In this document: piece after piece, positions 38,226-47,503 of the stretch
Position numbering within the stretch: position 1 is the stretch's first letter
How the letters are laid out: every line of letters starts with the position of its first letter
NCBI GenBank assembly: GCA_001595915.1
Contig: LSSG01000075.1
Coordinates: 1-53,493 of the forward strand
Reading direction: 5' to 3'
Length of the DNA: 53,493 nt
DNA from: Thermoplasmatales archaeon SG8-52-3
Lineage (GTDB): Archaea; Thermoplasmatota; E2; DHVEG-1
Program-made: the position numbers and the translations under genes
Notes under the pieces: generated by a model
Databases searched by the model: none
The model's input: the letters and a program-made list of their open reading frames with translations, nothing else
What the model was told of the DNA's origin: nothing

Positions 38226-38776
38226 AAAACTACCTCCACAAGAAAAGCGCTACCAAAAAGACAAACCATTGTAACGATATCTCCAAAAGTGGCAAGAGCT
38301 GGTCCAGTTATATTATCTGGGTCATATCCGCGTTTAAAAACAAGATAAATTATTACAATTGTCATCAAATTTAGAATAACTGCTGAAATCACTCCAGCAA
38401 TAAGTACAATTGATATTAATTTGATAGGATCAGGATATACTCCTAAAACAAAAGAGGTTAAATAGGCAAGCAGTCCAATGATTATTGAAACAAATAAGCT
38501 AAGAATTAAAGAACCCATTATATTTTGTTTAAGCTCCTCATTCCATAAATTTTCGGAATTGATAATTCCAAGATGATAAGCAGAACCCAAACGTGAACCA
38601 AAAGCTGTACTAATATTTCCTCTGAGAGCAATAATTGCTGGAACAACAACAATAAGACCAGGAATCTCCTTAAGAAGATCTATCATTACACCAAGAGTAC
38701 TACCTGCAACTATAGCACCTAATCCACAAAAAATGATTAGGGGGAGGCTCTGCTTCACCATTTCCTTTGCATACAT
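38222..38776 (-). CDS. MgtE-like half transporter
   Basis: RGNISTAFGSRLGSAYHLG...RGYDPDNITGPALATFGDIVTM. Confidence 0.88.
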   Translation of the reverse strand: MYAKEMVKQSLPLIIFCGLGAIVAGSTLGVMIDLLKEIPGLIVVVPAIIALRGNISTAFGSRLGSAYHLGIINSENLWNEELKQNIMGSLILSLFVSIIIGLLAYLTSFVLGVYPDPIKLISIVLIAGVISAVILNLMTIVIIYLVFKRGYDPDNITGPALATFGDIVTMVCLFGSAFLVEVVL

Positions 38777-38812
38777 TTAAAGCAACCTCCATACTATAAT
38801 CACACTCCAAGT

Positions 38813-39718
38813 TTATAGATAGCATTTTCTATATCTTTCCCATTTTTGATCTATATGATTTTCAATTGCTTTTATTTTTTCAACATCTTTTTTTGGTATA
38901 AAAAGATGTCTAAACCGACCCTGATACTTAATCCAATCTTCGATTGGTTTACGCTTAATTTTCCCCTCTAAAATAAGTTTACTTTTACCATTAAATGTTA
39001 CTACTTCGTTTTCATATTCATATAAAGCCCAGGCACCAGTTTCAACAGCCATTGTACCCATTTCAACGGTTCTCTCCATACCAAAACGCCAACCTGGTGG
39101 ACAAGGTGCCATAATTTCAATATATTTTGAACCCTTGATACTTTTTGCTTTCTTAACCTTATTATAAAGATCCTCAGGATAACTCACACAAGTTTGAGCT
39201 GCATACGGAATATGATGAGACATAATTATTTCTCCCATTTCCTTTCTAAACTCAGTTTTACCACCAACTGTTGTAGTTGTCCAGGCAGCATAGGGTGTTG
39301 CTCCACTCCGCTGTATACCAGTATTTGAATAAATTTCATTATTGTAACATATATAGATAAAATTAGTTTGCCTTTCAAGTGCACCAGAAAGTGCTTGGAT
39401 ACCTATATCATAGGTTCCTCCATCACCCGCCCATGCAACAACTGTAGTATCTGTTTTACCCTGCTTACGAAGCCCCGCCTCAACACCACTAGCTCCAGCA
39501 GCAGCTGCTTCAAATGCAATGTTCATTGTAGGAATATCAAATGAAGTATTGGGATGAAGGCTTTCAATTACTGCTGTACAGCATGCTGGAACAATCATTA
39601 CCATATTTTTTCCTATTGCTTTAAAAACAGTACGCATCGCCATTGTTGCTGGACAACCAGGACACGCTGCACTTCCAGGAATATAGCATTCCTCACGAGG
39701 TAAATCCTTTATTGCCAA
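38813..39718 (-). CDS. porB: Pyruvate:ferredoxin oxidoreductase beta subunit
   Basis: SAACPGCPATMAMR, TPP site VVAWAGDGGTYDIGIQALSGALER. Confidence 0.92.
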   Translation of the reverse strand: MAIKDLPREECYIPGSAACPGCPATMAMRTVFKAIGKNMVMIVPACCTAVIESLHPNTSFDIPTMNIAFEAAAAGASGVEAGLRKQGKTDTTVVAWAGDGGTYDIGIQALSGALERQTNFIYICYNNEIYSNTGIQRSGATPYAAWTTTTVGGKTEFRKEMGEIIMSHHIPYAAQTCVSYPEDLYNKVKKAKSIKGSKYIEIMAPCPPGWRFGMERTVEMGTMAVETGAWALYEYENEVVTFNGKSKLILEGKIKRKPIEDWIKYQGRFRHLFIPKKDVEKIKAIENHIDQKWERYRKCYL

Positions 39719-39721
39719 ATA

Positions 39722-40885
39722 CTACACCTCCTCAAGTCCATACCAAATTTGATGGTCCTTTGCTTTTCCTTTGATTGCCTTCTTACACATTATTTCAATA
39801 TCGCCAAATGTAACGTCCTTTCCACCAAGACCTGCAATAAATCCATAAACTTTAGCATCAGACATCCCAAAAAGTGCTCCTTTGATTTCATTAAACAAAA
39901 CACCTTCATTACCAACAGAGATATTCCTATCAATAACTATTAAATCAGCCTTTTTGCTTAATTTAATAATTTCTTCTGTAGGAAATGGTCGAATTACCCT
40001 AACCCTAGCAAGACCAACCTTATACCCATTTTTCTGAAGATTATCAATTGCAACCTTACTTTCAGCACCAATTGCTCCCATTGAAAGAAGTACATACTCT
40101 GCATCATCACACTTGTAATATTCTAATAAACCACCATGGAATCTATTAAATCTCTTTTTCCAATCCTTTGCTATTGTAGGTATAAGTTCCTTTGCATTAT
40201 TTTGAGCATCTTGCATCTCTTTTCTTACTTTTTCATATTCATTAGGAAGAATAATATTTCCAAATGTAATTGGATTTTCAACTTCAAGTTTCCATTTAGC
40301 TTTTCGCTTAGGGAGAAAATCATCTACCTCTTTTTGTTCTGGTACAAAAACAGGCATAGAGGTATGAGACAAGATAAAGGCATTATAGCTAATCATAACA
40401 GGTAATGAAACTTGCTCGTGCTCACCTAATTTAAAAGCTTGTATTACAGTATCAAAAATTTCCTGATTGCTGCTACAATAAAATTGAATCCATCCAGTAT
40501 CACGTTGAGAAATTGAATCGTTTTCATCGGCCCAAATATTCCAACCTGGGCCAACCACACGATTAATGTTACACATTATAACAGGAAGTCTAGCAAGAGC
40601 TGCCCAATGAAGCATTTCATGCATTAGTAACAAACCATGTGAGGATGTTCCAGTAAACGTTCTAATTCCAGTTGCACTAGCACCAATACAAGCTGCCATT
40701 GCAGAATGTTCACTTTCAACACAAATGTATTCACCTTTGAATTCACCAGTATGAAGATATTTAGCAATACCTTCAACAAGTGTTGTTTGAGGAGTGATTG
40801 GATATGCTGCAACTACATCAGGACATGCCATAACAGCAGCTTTAGCCGCTATATAATTACCGGTATCAATCATAACTGAAGTCAT
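39722..40885 (-). CDS. porA: Pyruvate:ferredoxin oxidoreductase alpha subunit
   Basis: VVAAYPITPQTTLVEGIA, gene order gamma-delta-alpha-beta. Confidence 0.92.
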   Translation of the reverse strand: MTSVMIDTGNYIAAKAAVMACPDVVAAYPITPQTTLVEGIAKYLHTGEFKGEYICVESEHSAMAACIGASATGIRTFTGTSSHGLLLMHEMLHWAALARLPVIMCNINRVVGPGWNIWADENDSISQRDTGWIQFYCSSNQEIFDTVIQAFKLGEHEQVSLPVMISYNAFILSHTSMPVFVPEQKEVDDFLPKRKAKWKLEVENPITFGNIILPNEYEKVRKEMQDAQNNAKELIPTIAKDWKKRFNRFHGGLLEYYKCDDAEYVLLSMGAIGAESKVAIDNLQKNGYKVGLARVRVIRPFPTEEIIKLSKKADLIVIDRNISVGNEGVLFNEIKGALFGMSDAKVYGFIAGLGGKDVTFGDIEIMCKKAIKGKAKDHQIWYGLEEV

Positions 40886-41154
40886 TTCTTCTTACCCTCC
40901 CTTTCCATAATAATTGCTTTTACCTTACAAACATTTGCACAAATTCCACAGCCTTTACAATATTCAAAATCGATATCAACAGTATCATCATTATTTCTAA
41001 TTATTGTTGCTTCAGGGCAATATATCCAGCATCTTAAACACTTAACACATTTTTCTTTGTCTAAAATTGGTTTAAAAACTCTCCAATTACCAGTTCTACC
41101 CATAGCACCTTTTACAGGATAAGAAATAGTTGTTGAAATCTTATATTTCTTCAA
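40882..41154 (-). CDS. porD: POR delta (ferredoxin) subunit
   Basis: CVKCLRCWIYCPEA...CKGCGICANVCKVKAI. Confidence 0.92.
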   Translation of the reverse strand: MKKYKISTTISYPVKGAMGRTGNWRVFKPILDKEKCVKCLRCWIYCPEATIIRNNDDTVDIDFEYCKGCGICANVCKVKAIIMEREGKKK

Positions 41155-41795
41155 ATATTCACCTCTACTTGATCATATGCATCCTGAGTTGCTTTCACAT
41201 TTTTCTGAGATAAATCTCCTTTCCATTTCTCTTTAACAGTTTTTTGGATTGATTTAAGCGTAACCCTATCAAGTAATCTAGGAATAGAACCTAAAATAGG
41301 AGTATTAACCACTGGAATTCCACCAACTAAAATCTCATGTTTCAATGCAATACCTGTAGCATCAACAGTCGAGACATCAAATTTATTTGAAAAATCAAAA
41401 TCCTTTGGCTTTTTTCTTGTATTTATTAATATTTTACCATTTTTTTTCAATCCCTTTAATACATCAACAATATCCATGATACTTTCATCAAGTACTATTA
41501 CAATATCTGGTTCGTAAATCTCACTTCTAAGATGAATTTCTTCTTCAGAAATTCGTGCAAATGCTCTGACAGGGGCACCTCTTCGCTCAGCTCCAAAAAA
41601 AGGAAATGCTTGAACACCTTTGTTACCATCACTTAATGCAGCTGCAACTAGAAGATTGGCAGCAGTTACAGCACCCTGACCACCACGTCCATGAAAAACG
41701 ATTTCAACAAGTTTTCTTGATGTCACAACGATACACTCCCGATTCTGGGAATGAAAATGTTGCATATAACTGTTTTGAATAAAAAGTAGAATCAT
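41151..41795 (-). CDS. porC: POR gamma subunit
   Basis: VFHGRGGQGAVTAANLLVAAA; true start probably inside the ORF. Confidence 0.9.
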   Translation of the reverse strand: MILLFIQNSYMQHFHSQNRECIVVTSRKLVEIVFHGRGGQGAVTAANLLVAAALSDGNKGVQAFPFFGAERRGAPVRAFARISEEEIHLRSEIYEPDIVIVLDESIMDIVDVLKGLKKNGKILINTRKKPKDFDFSNKFDVSTVDATGIALKHEILVGGIPVVNTPILGSIPRLLDRVTLKSIQKTVKEKWKGDLSQKNVKATQDAYDQVEVNI

Positions 41796-42079
41796 TGAAC
41801 ACTTTTTGTTTTATTTCCGATTTTTACTTCTTTATCTTTTCTATCATCGATTTTCAATTCAGTAATAACTCTTTTTGCACCATTCATTATAATTGCATTA
41901 TGAGCTTCATTAACAACCCTAAATAATGTTTCTAGATTTTCAGTTTCAATGATTGTTGCCATGTCATTTGTTACGAATTTTATATTATTCTTTTTAAGAA
42001 TATTTATTACAATTTTTACAAATTCACTAAGGCTTGTACCTTCTCCAACTGGTGCTATACTAAGCTGTGAAATAATCAT
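41792..42079 (-). CDS. MTH1187/YkoF-type thiamine-binding protein
   Basis: MIISQLSIAPVGEGTSLSEFVKIVINILKKNNIKFVTNDMATIIE; SD gaggaga upstream of ATG at 42079. Confidence 0.85.
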   Translation of the reverse strand: MIISQLSIAPVGEGTSLSEFVKIVINILKKNNIKFVTNDMATIIETENLETLFRVVNEAHNAIIMNGAKRVITELKIDDRKDKEVKIGNKTKSVQ

Positions 42080-42113
42080 ATATTTATCTCCTCTATTTTT
42101 ACTTTTTAAAACC

Positions 42114-42132
42114 AAACATTATTAAAATGTTT
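42114..42132. repeat. Inverted repeat AAACATT-attaa-AATGTTT between divergent operons
   Basis: Perfect 7-bp arms read directly. Confidence 0.85.
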
Positions 42133-43461
42133 AACCATTTTGCTGTTCACCAATTAAGTAGTAAGCACATGGGAGAGGAATTGTGTATGACAATTGATAT
42201 ACGAGGTAAATTTATAATAGATGATATTAGACTTAAAGAAATAAATGATTTTCTAACTGACCCAAAAAATCAACTTATTAATGATCTTTTAACAGTTATA
42301 GAAAAATATGGTGGACCTGAAGAAATCAATAGAAAAGCATTAGACGCAGGAAAAATTGAAAATCTTATGAATAGATTAAGAAAAAAGAATTCTTCCTATG
42401 TTAGGGATTTAGAATGGTTAATTGAACAAAGAGACAAAGGTGCTTTTATAAAAGTTGATGAGTATAGAAATAAGATTTTAGGTAATAAAGCAAAAAATAT
42501 GAATTTTAATGAGGATTATGCAGTAACATTAGAAATTAGTGCATGTCAATATTTTGATGCTTTTATGACTCAAACTAGACATGCTTTAGAAAAAAAGGAA
42601 TTGATGCCTGGTCGTTTTATAAGAGTTAGATGTATGAAAGAACAAGAGGAGGATGACGATTTACTTGCAATGACTGCTGCTATGCAGATTTTAGGTGCAA
42701 GTTGGTGTGAAACACTTGATACAAAAGGAACTGATGGTTCTAATATTCATCTTGGAGGACCTGACACAATAACTGGTTATTTTGGGGGAGTAGGTCAACC
42801 TAACAATTATCCAATAAAATGGGTAGATGAATTTCTATACTATTATACCAATTATGGTGTTAAACAAGTTTTAAATATTAATCCTGGTACGATTTTTTTA
42901 GGTTACCTCCTTCATAAGATTGGAATTAATATAGAATTCAAAATTTCTGTTTATATGGGAAATGATAATCCTTATGCAGTTTTTTGGACACTGATGGCTG
43001 CAAGACTTTTTTCAAGAAAGGATGGTTCTACTTCTTTAATTGGTTTTAATTTTTCAAATTCTGTAAACAATTGGACTATTGAACTTAGTGATGAAATTAG
43101 AAGATCTCTAGGTCTTGAAAAATTTGTAAGATTTGAGCATCATATTCTTGAAACTTGGAAAAGTATTGTGATTCAACCATATAATCGAAGAGATGAACTT
43201 TTAGAAATTGCGCCAAAAATTAAAAACATTAGTGCAAAACATGAGGGCGGTGAACCTGAAATTGATTCAAAAAGAGAGCATCCTTCAGATATCCTTGATT
43301 ACTTCAGACCAAAAAATGATATTGTTGATAAAGGAGAGATGCAGTTTATTATACAAAATTATCTAGATAAACATGAAGCTATTAACAATACCGCTCGAGC
43401 TCTTACTGAAAAAGGACTATCATTTATTGCTGCACCAAATCTTCATCATAGAGGGAATTAA
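42127..43461 (+). CDS. Uncharacterised ~430-aa protein, first gene of a tight operon (start probably 42169 or 42187)
   Basis: Long intact ORF 3 nt before hom; no family recognised. Confidence 0.8.
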   Translation: MFNHFAVHQLSSKHMGEELCMTIDIRGKFIIDDIRLKEINDFLTDPKNQLINDLLTVIEKYGGPEEINRKALDAGKIENLMNRLRKKNSSYVRDLEWLIEQRDKGAFIKVDEYRNKILGNKAKNMNFNEDYAVTLEISACQYFDAFMTQTRHALEKKELMPGRFIRVRCMKEQEEDDDLLAMTAAMQILGASWCETLDTKGTDGSNIHLGGPDTITGYFGGVGQPNNYPIKWVDEFLYYYTNYGVKQVLNINPGTIFLGYLLHKIGINIEFKISVYMGNDNPYAVFWTLMAARLFSRKDGSTSLIGFNFSNSVNNWTIELSDEIRRSLGLEKFVRFEHHILETWKSIVIQPYNRRDELLEIAPKIKNISAKHEGGEPEIDSKREHPSDILDYFRPKNDIVDKGEMQFIIQNYLDKHEAINNTARALTEKGLSFIAAPNLHHRGN

Positions 43462-43464
43462 ATT

Positions 43465-44496
43465 ATGAATTTTAAATTAGCGTTTATTGGATTTGGAACG
43501 GTAGGTCAAGGTCTTGCTGAAATACTATTAGAAAAAAAGGAAATGCTTTCTGAAAAATTTGATTTTAATTGGAGTGTTGTCGCAATTTCTGATGTAATTA
43601 AAGGATCAATTTATAATGGAAATGGCCTTGATATGCAAAAAATCCTTGAACTTGTTAAATCCGGTAAAAAGTTGGATGAGTATCCAACTGGTTTTAAGGG
43701 AATGAATAGTATTGAAACTATTACAAAAACAAATGCTGATATAATTATTGAGGTAACATTTACAGATATTAAAACTGGTGAACCCGCATTAACTCATATA
43801 AAAACCGCTTTAAATGTTGAAAAAAATGTTGTTTCCACAAATAAAGGTCCTGTAGTTAGGATGGCTTCTGATCTTTTGAAGCTAGCAAAAATAAAAAAAG
43901 TATTTTATGGTTTTGAAGGTGTTGTTTTATCTGGTACACCTGCAATTAATCTAGCAAAATTCACACTTGCTGGAAATATTATCACAGGTTTTAAAGGAAT
44001 TTTAAACGGAACAACAAATTATATTCTGACACGAATGGAAGAAGGAATGTCTTATGAAAAAGCGTTAAAGAAAGCTCAAGATCTTGGATATGCTGAGGCA
44101 GATCCTACTGGTGATGTTGAAGGTCTTGATGCTTTAGGAAAAGTTGTAATTCTCACAAATGTGGTTTTAGGTAAAAAAATAACATGGCAAGATGTTGAGA
44201 GAAAAGGAATTACTGAGATTACAAAAGAGGATATTAACAAAGCAAAGTCTGAAGGTAAAAGGTGGAAACTTATTGGAAGTGCTGAAATTCAAAAAGGAGG
44301 AGTTGTTAAGGCTAAGGTTTGGCCTGAAAAACTTCCTTTGAGTGATCCATTGGCAGGAGTTTCTGAAGCAACAAATGCATTAACATATTTTACCGATGAA
44401 CTAGGTCCTGTTACAATAGTTGGTCCTGGTGCTGGTCGTCGTGAAACTGGTTTTGCACTTCTTATAGATTTATTGGAATTAAATAGGATATCATAA
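43465..44496 (+). CDS. hom: Homoserine dehydrogenase
   Basis: IGFGTVGQGLAEIL, NKGPVV, GILNGTTNYILTRMEEG, GYAEADPTGDVEGLDALGKVVIL. Confidence 0.93.
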   Translation: MNFKLAFIGFGTVGQGLAEILLEKKEMLSEKFDFNWSVVAISDVIKGSIYNGNGLDMQKILELVKSGKKLDEYPTGFKGMNSIETITKTNADIIIEVTFTDIKTGEPALTHIKTALNVEKNVVSTNKGPVVRMASDLLKLAKIKKVFYGFEGVVLSGTPAINLAKFTLAGNIITGFKGILNGTTNYILTRMEEGMSYEKALKKAQDLGYAEADPTGDVEGLDALGKVVILTNVVLGKKITWQDVERKGITEITKEDINKAKSEGKRWKLIGSAEIQKGGVVKAKVWPEKLPLSDPLAGVSEATNALTYFTDELGPVTIVGPGAGRRETGFALLIDLLELNRIS

Positions 44497-44511
44497 TTTG
44501 AAGTTGATGTT

Positions 44512-46335
44512 ATGAGTAGCGGCTATACTGGAAGGATTCTTAATATTGATTTAAAGAATAAATCTACTAATTATGAAAAAACAAATCTTAAAGACACTAA
44601 AAATTTCATTGGTGCAAAAGGACTTGGAGCTAAGATTCTATTTGATAGACTAAAAAAAGGAACAAATCCTCTGTCGCCTGAAAACATATTAATGTTTACG
44701 ACAGGACCTCTTACAGGAACTATTGCTCAGACTTCTGGTAGAGGAACTGTTGTTACAAAATCTCCTCAAACAGGTCTTTTTGTTGATTCTCATTTTGGTG
44801 GTATTTTTGCAGCTGAAATGAAACGAGCAGGTTTAGATATTATAATTATTAACAACCGTGCTGAAAAACCTGTTTATATTGTGATTAAAGATGATATTAT
44901 TGAATTTAAAGATGCCTTAGATATATGGGGTAGGAAATGCCTAGAATCACATGAAATACTTCAGAAAAAAGAGGGAAAAACAAAAACCGTAGTTATTGGT
45001 CCTGCTGGTGAAAACCTAGTTAGATTTTCATCTATAACAGTTGATGGTCATAGACATGCAGGAAGGGGTGGATCTGGGGCAGTGATGGGGTCAAAAAACC
45101 TCAAAGCAATTACATTATCTGGTAGTAAAAAGGTTTCCTTACATAATGAGGAAGGATTCAAAAACAAGGCAAAGGAAGTACTAAAACAGATTCAAGAAAA
45201 TGATTTCGTTCCAAAGAGAAGAAAATATGGGACACCATATTGGGTAAAGGTGATAAACTCTGAAGGTTTCATTCCAACTAAAAATTATCAAGAAGGAAAT
45301 TTTGAGTATGCTGATGAAATAAATGCTGAAAGTATGCAAAATAGAATTGTTGATGGTGGGGGAGCTTGTTTCAACTGTGTAATTGCTTGTTGGAACAAAT
45401 CATCAATTAAATCAGGTCCTTTTAAGGGTATTAAATTGGTAGGACCTGAATATGAAACTATTGCTTTAATGGGCTCTAATCTAGGCATGAAGTCAATTGA
45501 GGATGTTGCTTATATATGTCATATTTGTAATGAATTTGGCATGGACACTATTTCTCTTGGTGGAGTACTAGGTTTTGCAATTGAGGCATATGATAAAGGA
45601 ATTATTACAGCAAAAGACCTAAACAATAATAAAATTGAATGGGGAAAGCCAGAGGAGATTTCAAAATTAATAAAAGATATTGCTTACCGCAAAGGAAAAG
45701 TAGCAGATATTTTAGCTGAAGGAACGAAGATTGCTGCTGAAAAACTTGGAAAAGCAAGTAAAGATTTTGCTGTTCATGTTAATGGTTTGGAGATTCCTGG
45801 ATATGACCCAAGAGGTACATTTGGGATGGGTCTTGCCTATGCAACTTCAGATAGGGGTGCGTGTCACCAAAGGGCTTGGACTGTTAAAGCTGAGCTTTAT
45901 TCGCCTGACCTAGAAAGATTTAGTTTTAAAGATAAAGCACAGATTGTTAAGGATGTTCAAGATGAGCGAGCTGCTTTTTTCTCACTAGTATTATGTGATT
46001 TTGCACCAATTTCAATTGAAAACTGTGTTGATATGTGGAATTTATCAACAGGTTTTGACCATTCCGTTGAAAGTTATTTGAAATGTGGTGAGAGAATTTG
46101 GAACCTTGTTAAACTTTTTAATCTTAGGGAGGGTCATAATCCTTCTGATGATAATCTACCCACAAGGATGTTTAATGATTCGTTTACAAATGGTTCAGCA
46201 AAGGGAATTAAAATTGATAAAAATGAGTTCAAAAAAAGTCTTGAGGAATATTACTCTATTCGTGGGTGGAATAATAAAGGTATTCCAACAAAAGAGAAAC
46301 TAAAAGAACTTGGTCTTGAAAAAATGGTGATTTAA
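44512..46335 (+). CDS. aor: Tungsten aldehyde:ferredoxin oxidoreductase family
   Basis: GYTGRILNIDL, AGRGGSGAVMGSKNLKAI, CFNCVIAC. Confidence 0.93.
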   Translation: MSSGYTGRILNIDLKNKSTNYEKTNLKDTKNFIGAKGLGAKILFDRLKKGTNPLSPENILMFTTGPLTGTIAQTSGRGTVVTKSPQTGLFVDSHFGGIFAAEMKRAGLDIIIINNRAEKPVYIVIKDDIIEFKDALDIWGRKCLESHEILQKKEGKTKTVVIGPAGENLVRFSSITVDGHRHAGRGGSGAVMGSKNLKAITLSGSKKVSLHNEEGFKNKAKEVLKQIQENDFVPKRRKYGTPYWVKVINSEGFIPTKNYQEGNFEYADEINAESMQNRIVDGGGACFNCVIACWNKSSIKSGPFKGIKLVGPEYETIALMGSNLGMKSIEDVAYICHICNEFGMDTISLGGVLGFAIEAYDKGIITAKDLNNNKIEWGKPEEISKLIKDIAYRKGKVADILAEGTKIAAEKLGKASKDFAVHVNGLEIPGYDPRGTFGMGLAYATSDRGACHQRAWTVKAELYSPDLERFSFKDKAQIVKDVQDERAAFFSLVLCDFAPISIENCVDMWNLSTGFDHSVESYLKCGERIWNLVKLFNLREGHNPSDDNLPTRMFNDSFTNGSAKGIKIDKNEFKKSLEEYYSIRGWNNKGIPTKEKLKELGLEKMVI

Positions 46336-46336
46336 G

Positions 46337-47494
46337 ATGCCAGAACTTAGTAGTGCATCAAAGAAAATCTATGGTGAGGCAGCTTTTGAAGTACTTGGAA
46401 AGGCTCAAGAGCTAGAGCGTAAAGGTAAAGAAATAATTCATTTTGAAATCGGCGAACCAGATATGGAAACCCCTGAAAATATTGTTAAGGCTGGAATTCT
46501 AGCAATTAAAAACAAAAAAACACATTATACTCCGTCAATTGGTATTTTAGAACTTAGAAAAGCTGTTCAATATGAGGTAGAAAAAACTAGAGGTTACAGA
46601 CCTGCAATTGAACAAGTAGTAATAACTCCCGGTTTAAAACCAGGCATATTTTTTTCAATGCTTGCTATAGTTAATCCTGGTGATGAGGTAATTTATCAGG
46701 ACCCTGGTTATCCAACCTATGGATCAGTCTCATCATATTTAGGAGCAAAAAGGATACTTGTTCCTCTCCTAGAGGAAAACGAGTTTCGTATGAATCCCGA
46801 TGACATCAAATCAAGAATTACTGAAAAAACAAAATTAATAATAGTAAACTCTCCACAAAATCCAACAGGATCAGTAATTACAAAATCTGAACTTGAGGAA
46901 ATCTCAGAACTTGCAGAAGAAAATGATATCTTCATAGTATCAGATGAGATTTATTCAAAGATGACCTATGAAACAGATCATTTTACTCCAACAAAAAGAG
47001 ATGAAGCAAAGAAAAGAACAATTCTTCTTGATGGTTTTTCAAAATATTTTGCAATGACTGGCTGGAGGCTTGGTTATATGGTTGCACCAGTAAAAATGGC
47101 TGAAAGACTTCAGGATTTTCTTGTAAGTGCTGTATCGTGTACTGCAGATTTTACTCAATGGGCTGGTGTTGAAGCACTTAAAGGTAATCAAAGTTTTATT
47201 TCTGAAATGATGAGAAGATTTAAGCAGAAAAGAGATAAAATTGTAAAAGGTCTTAATACAATTCCTGGATTTAGCTGTCTATCTCCTAAAGGAGCATTTT
47301 ATGCTTTCCCGAATATAAAAAAAACAGGTCTTACATCTAACGAATGTGCTGAGCATATTTTATACAAGGCAGGAGTTGCATGCTTGCCTGGTACTGCTTT
47401 TGGTCCATATGGTGAAGGATACCTTCGTTTTTCTTATGCAAATACACTTGAAAACATTGATTTAGCAATCGAAAGAATTAAAAATTCTTTTTAA
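46337..47494 (+). CDS. Class I/II aminotransferase
   Basis: FEIGEPDMETPENI, NSPQNPTGSVI, SDEIYSKMTY, DGFSKYFAMTGWRLGYMV (PLP Lys). Confidence 0.94.
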   Translation: MPELSSASKKIYGEAAFEVLGKAQELERKGKEIIHFEIGEPDMETPENIVKAGILAIKNKKTHYTPSIGILELRKAVQYEVEKTRGYRPAIEQVVITPGLKPGIFFSMLAIVNPGDEVIYQDPGYPTYGSVSSYLGAKRILVPLLEENEFRMNPDDIKSRITEKTKLIIVNSPQNPTGSVITKSELEEISELAEENDIFIVSDEIYSKMTYETDHFTPTKRDEAKKRTILLDGFSKYFAMTGWRLGYMVAPVKMAERLQDFLVSAVSCTADFTQWAGVEALKGNQSFISEMMRRFKQKRDKIVKGLNTIPGFSCLSPKGAFYAFPNIKKTGLTSNECAEHILYKAGVACLPGTAFGPYGEGYLRFSYANTLENIDLAIERIKNSF

Positions 47495-47503
47495 ACCAAA
47501 TTT

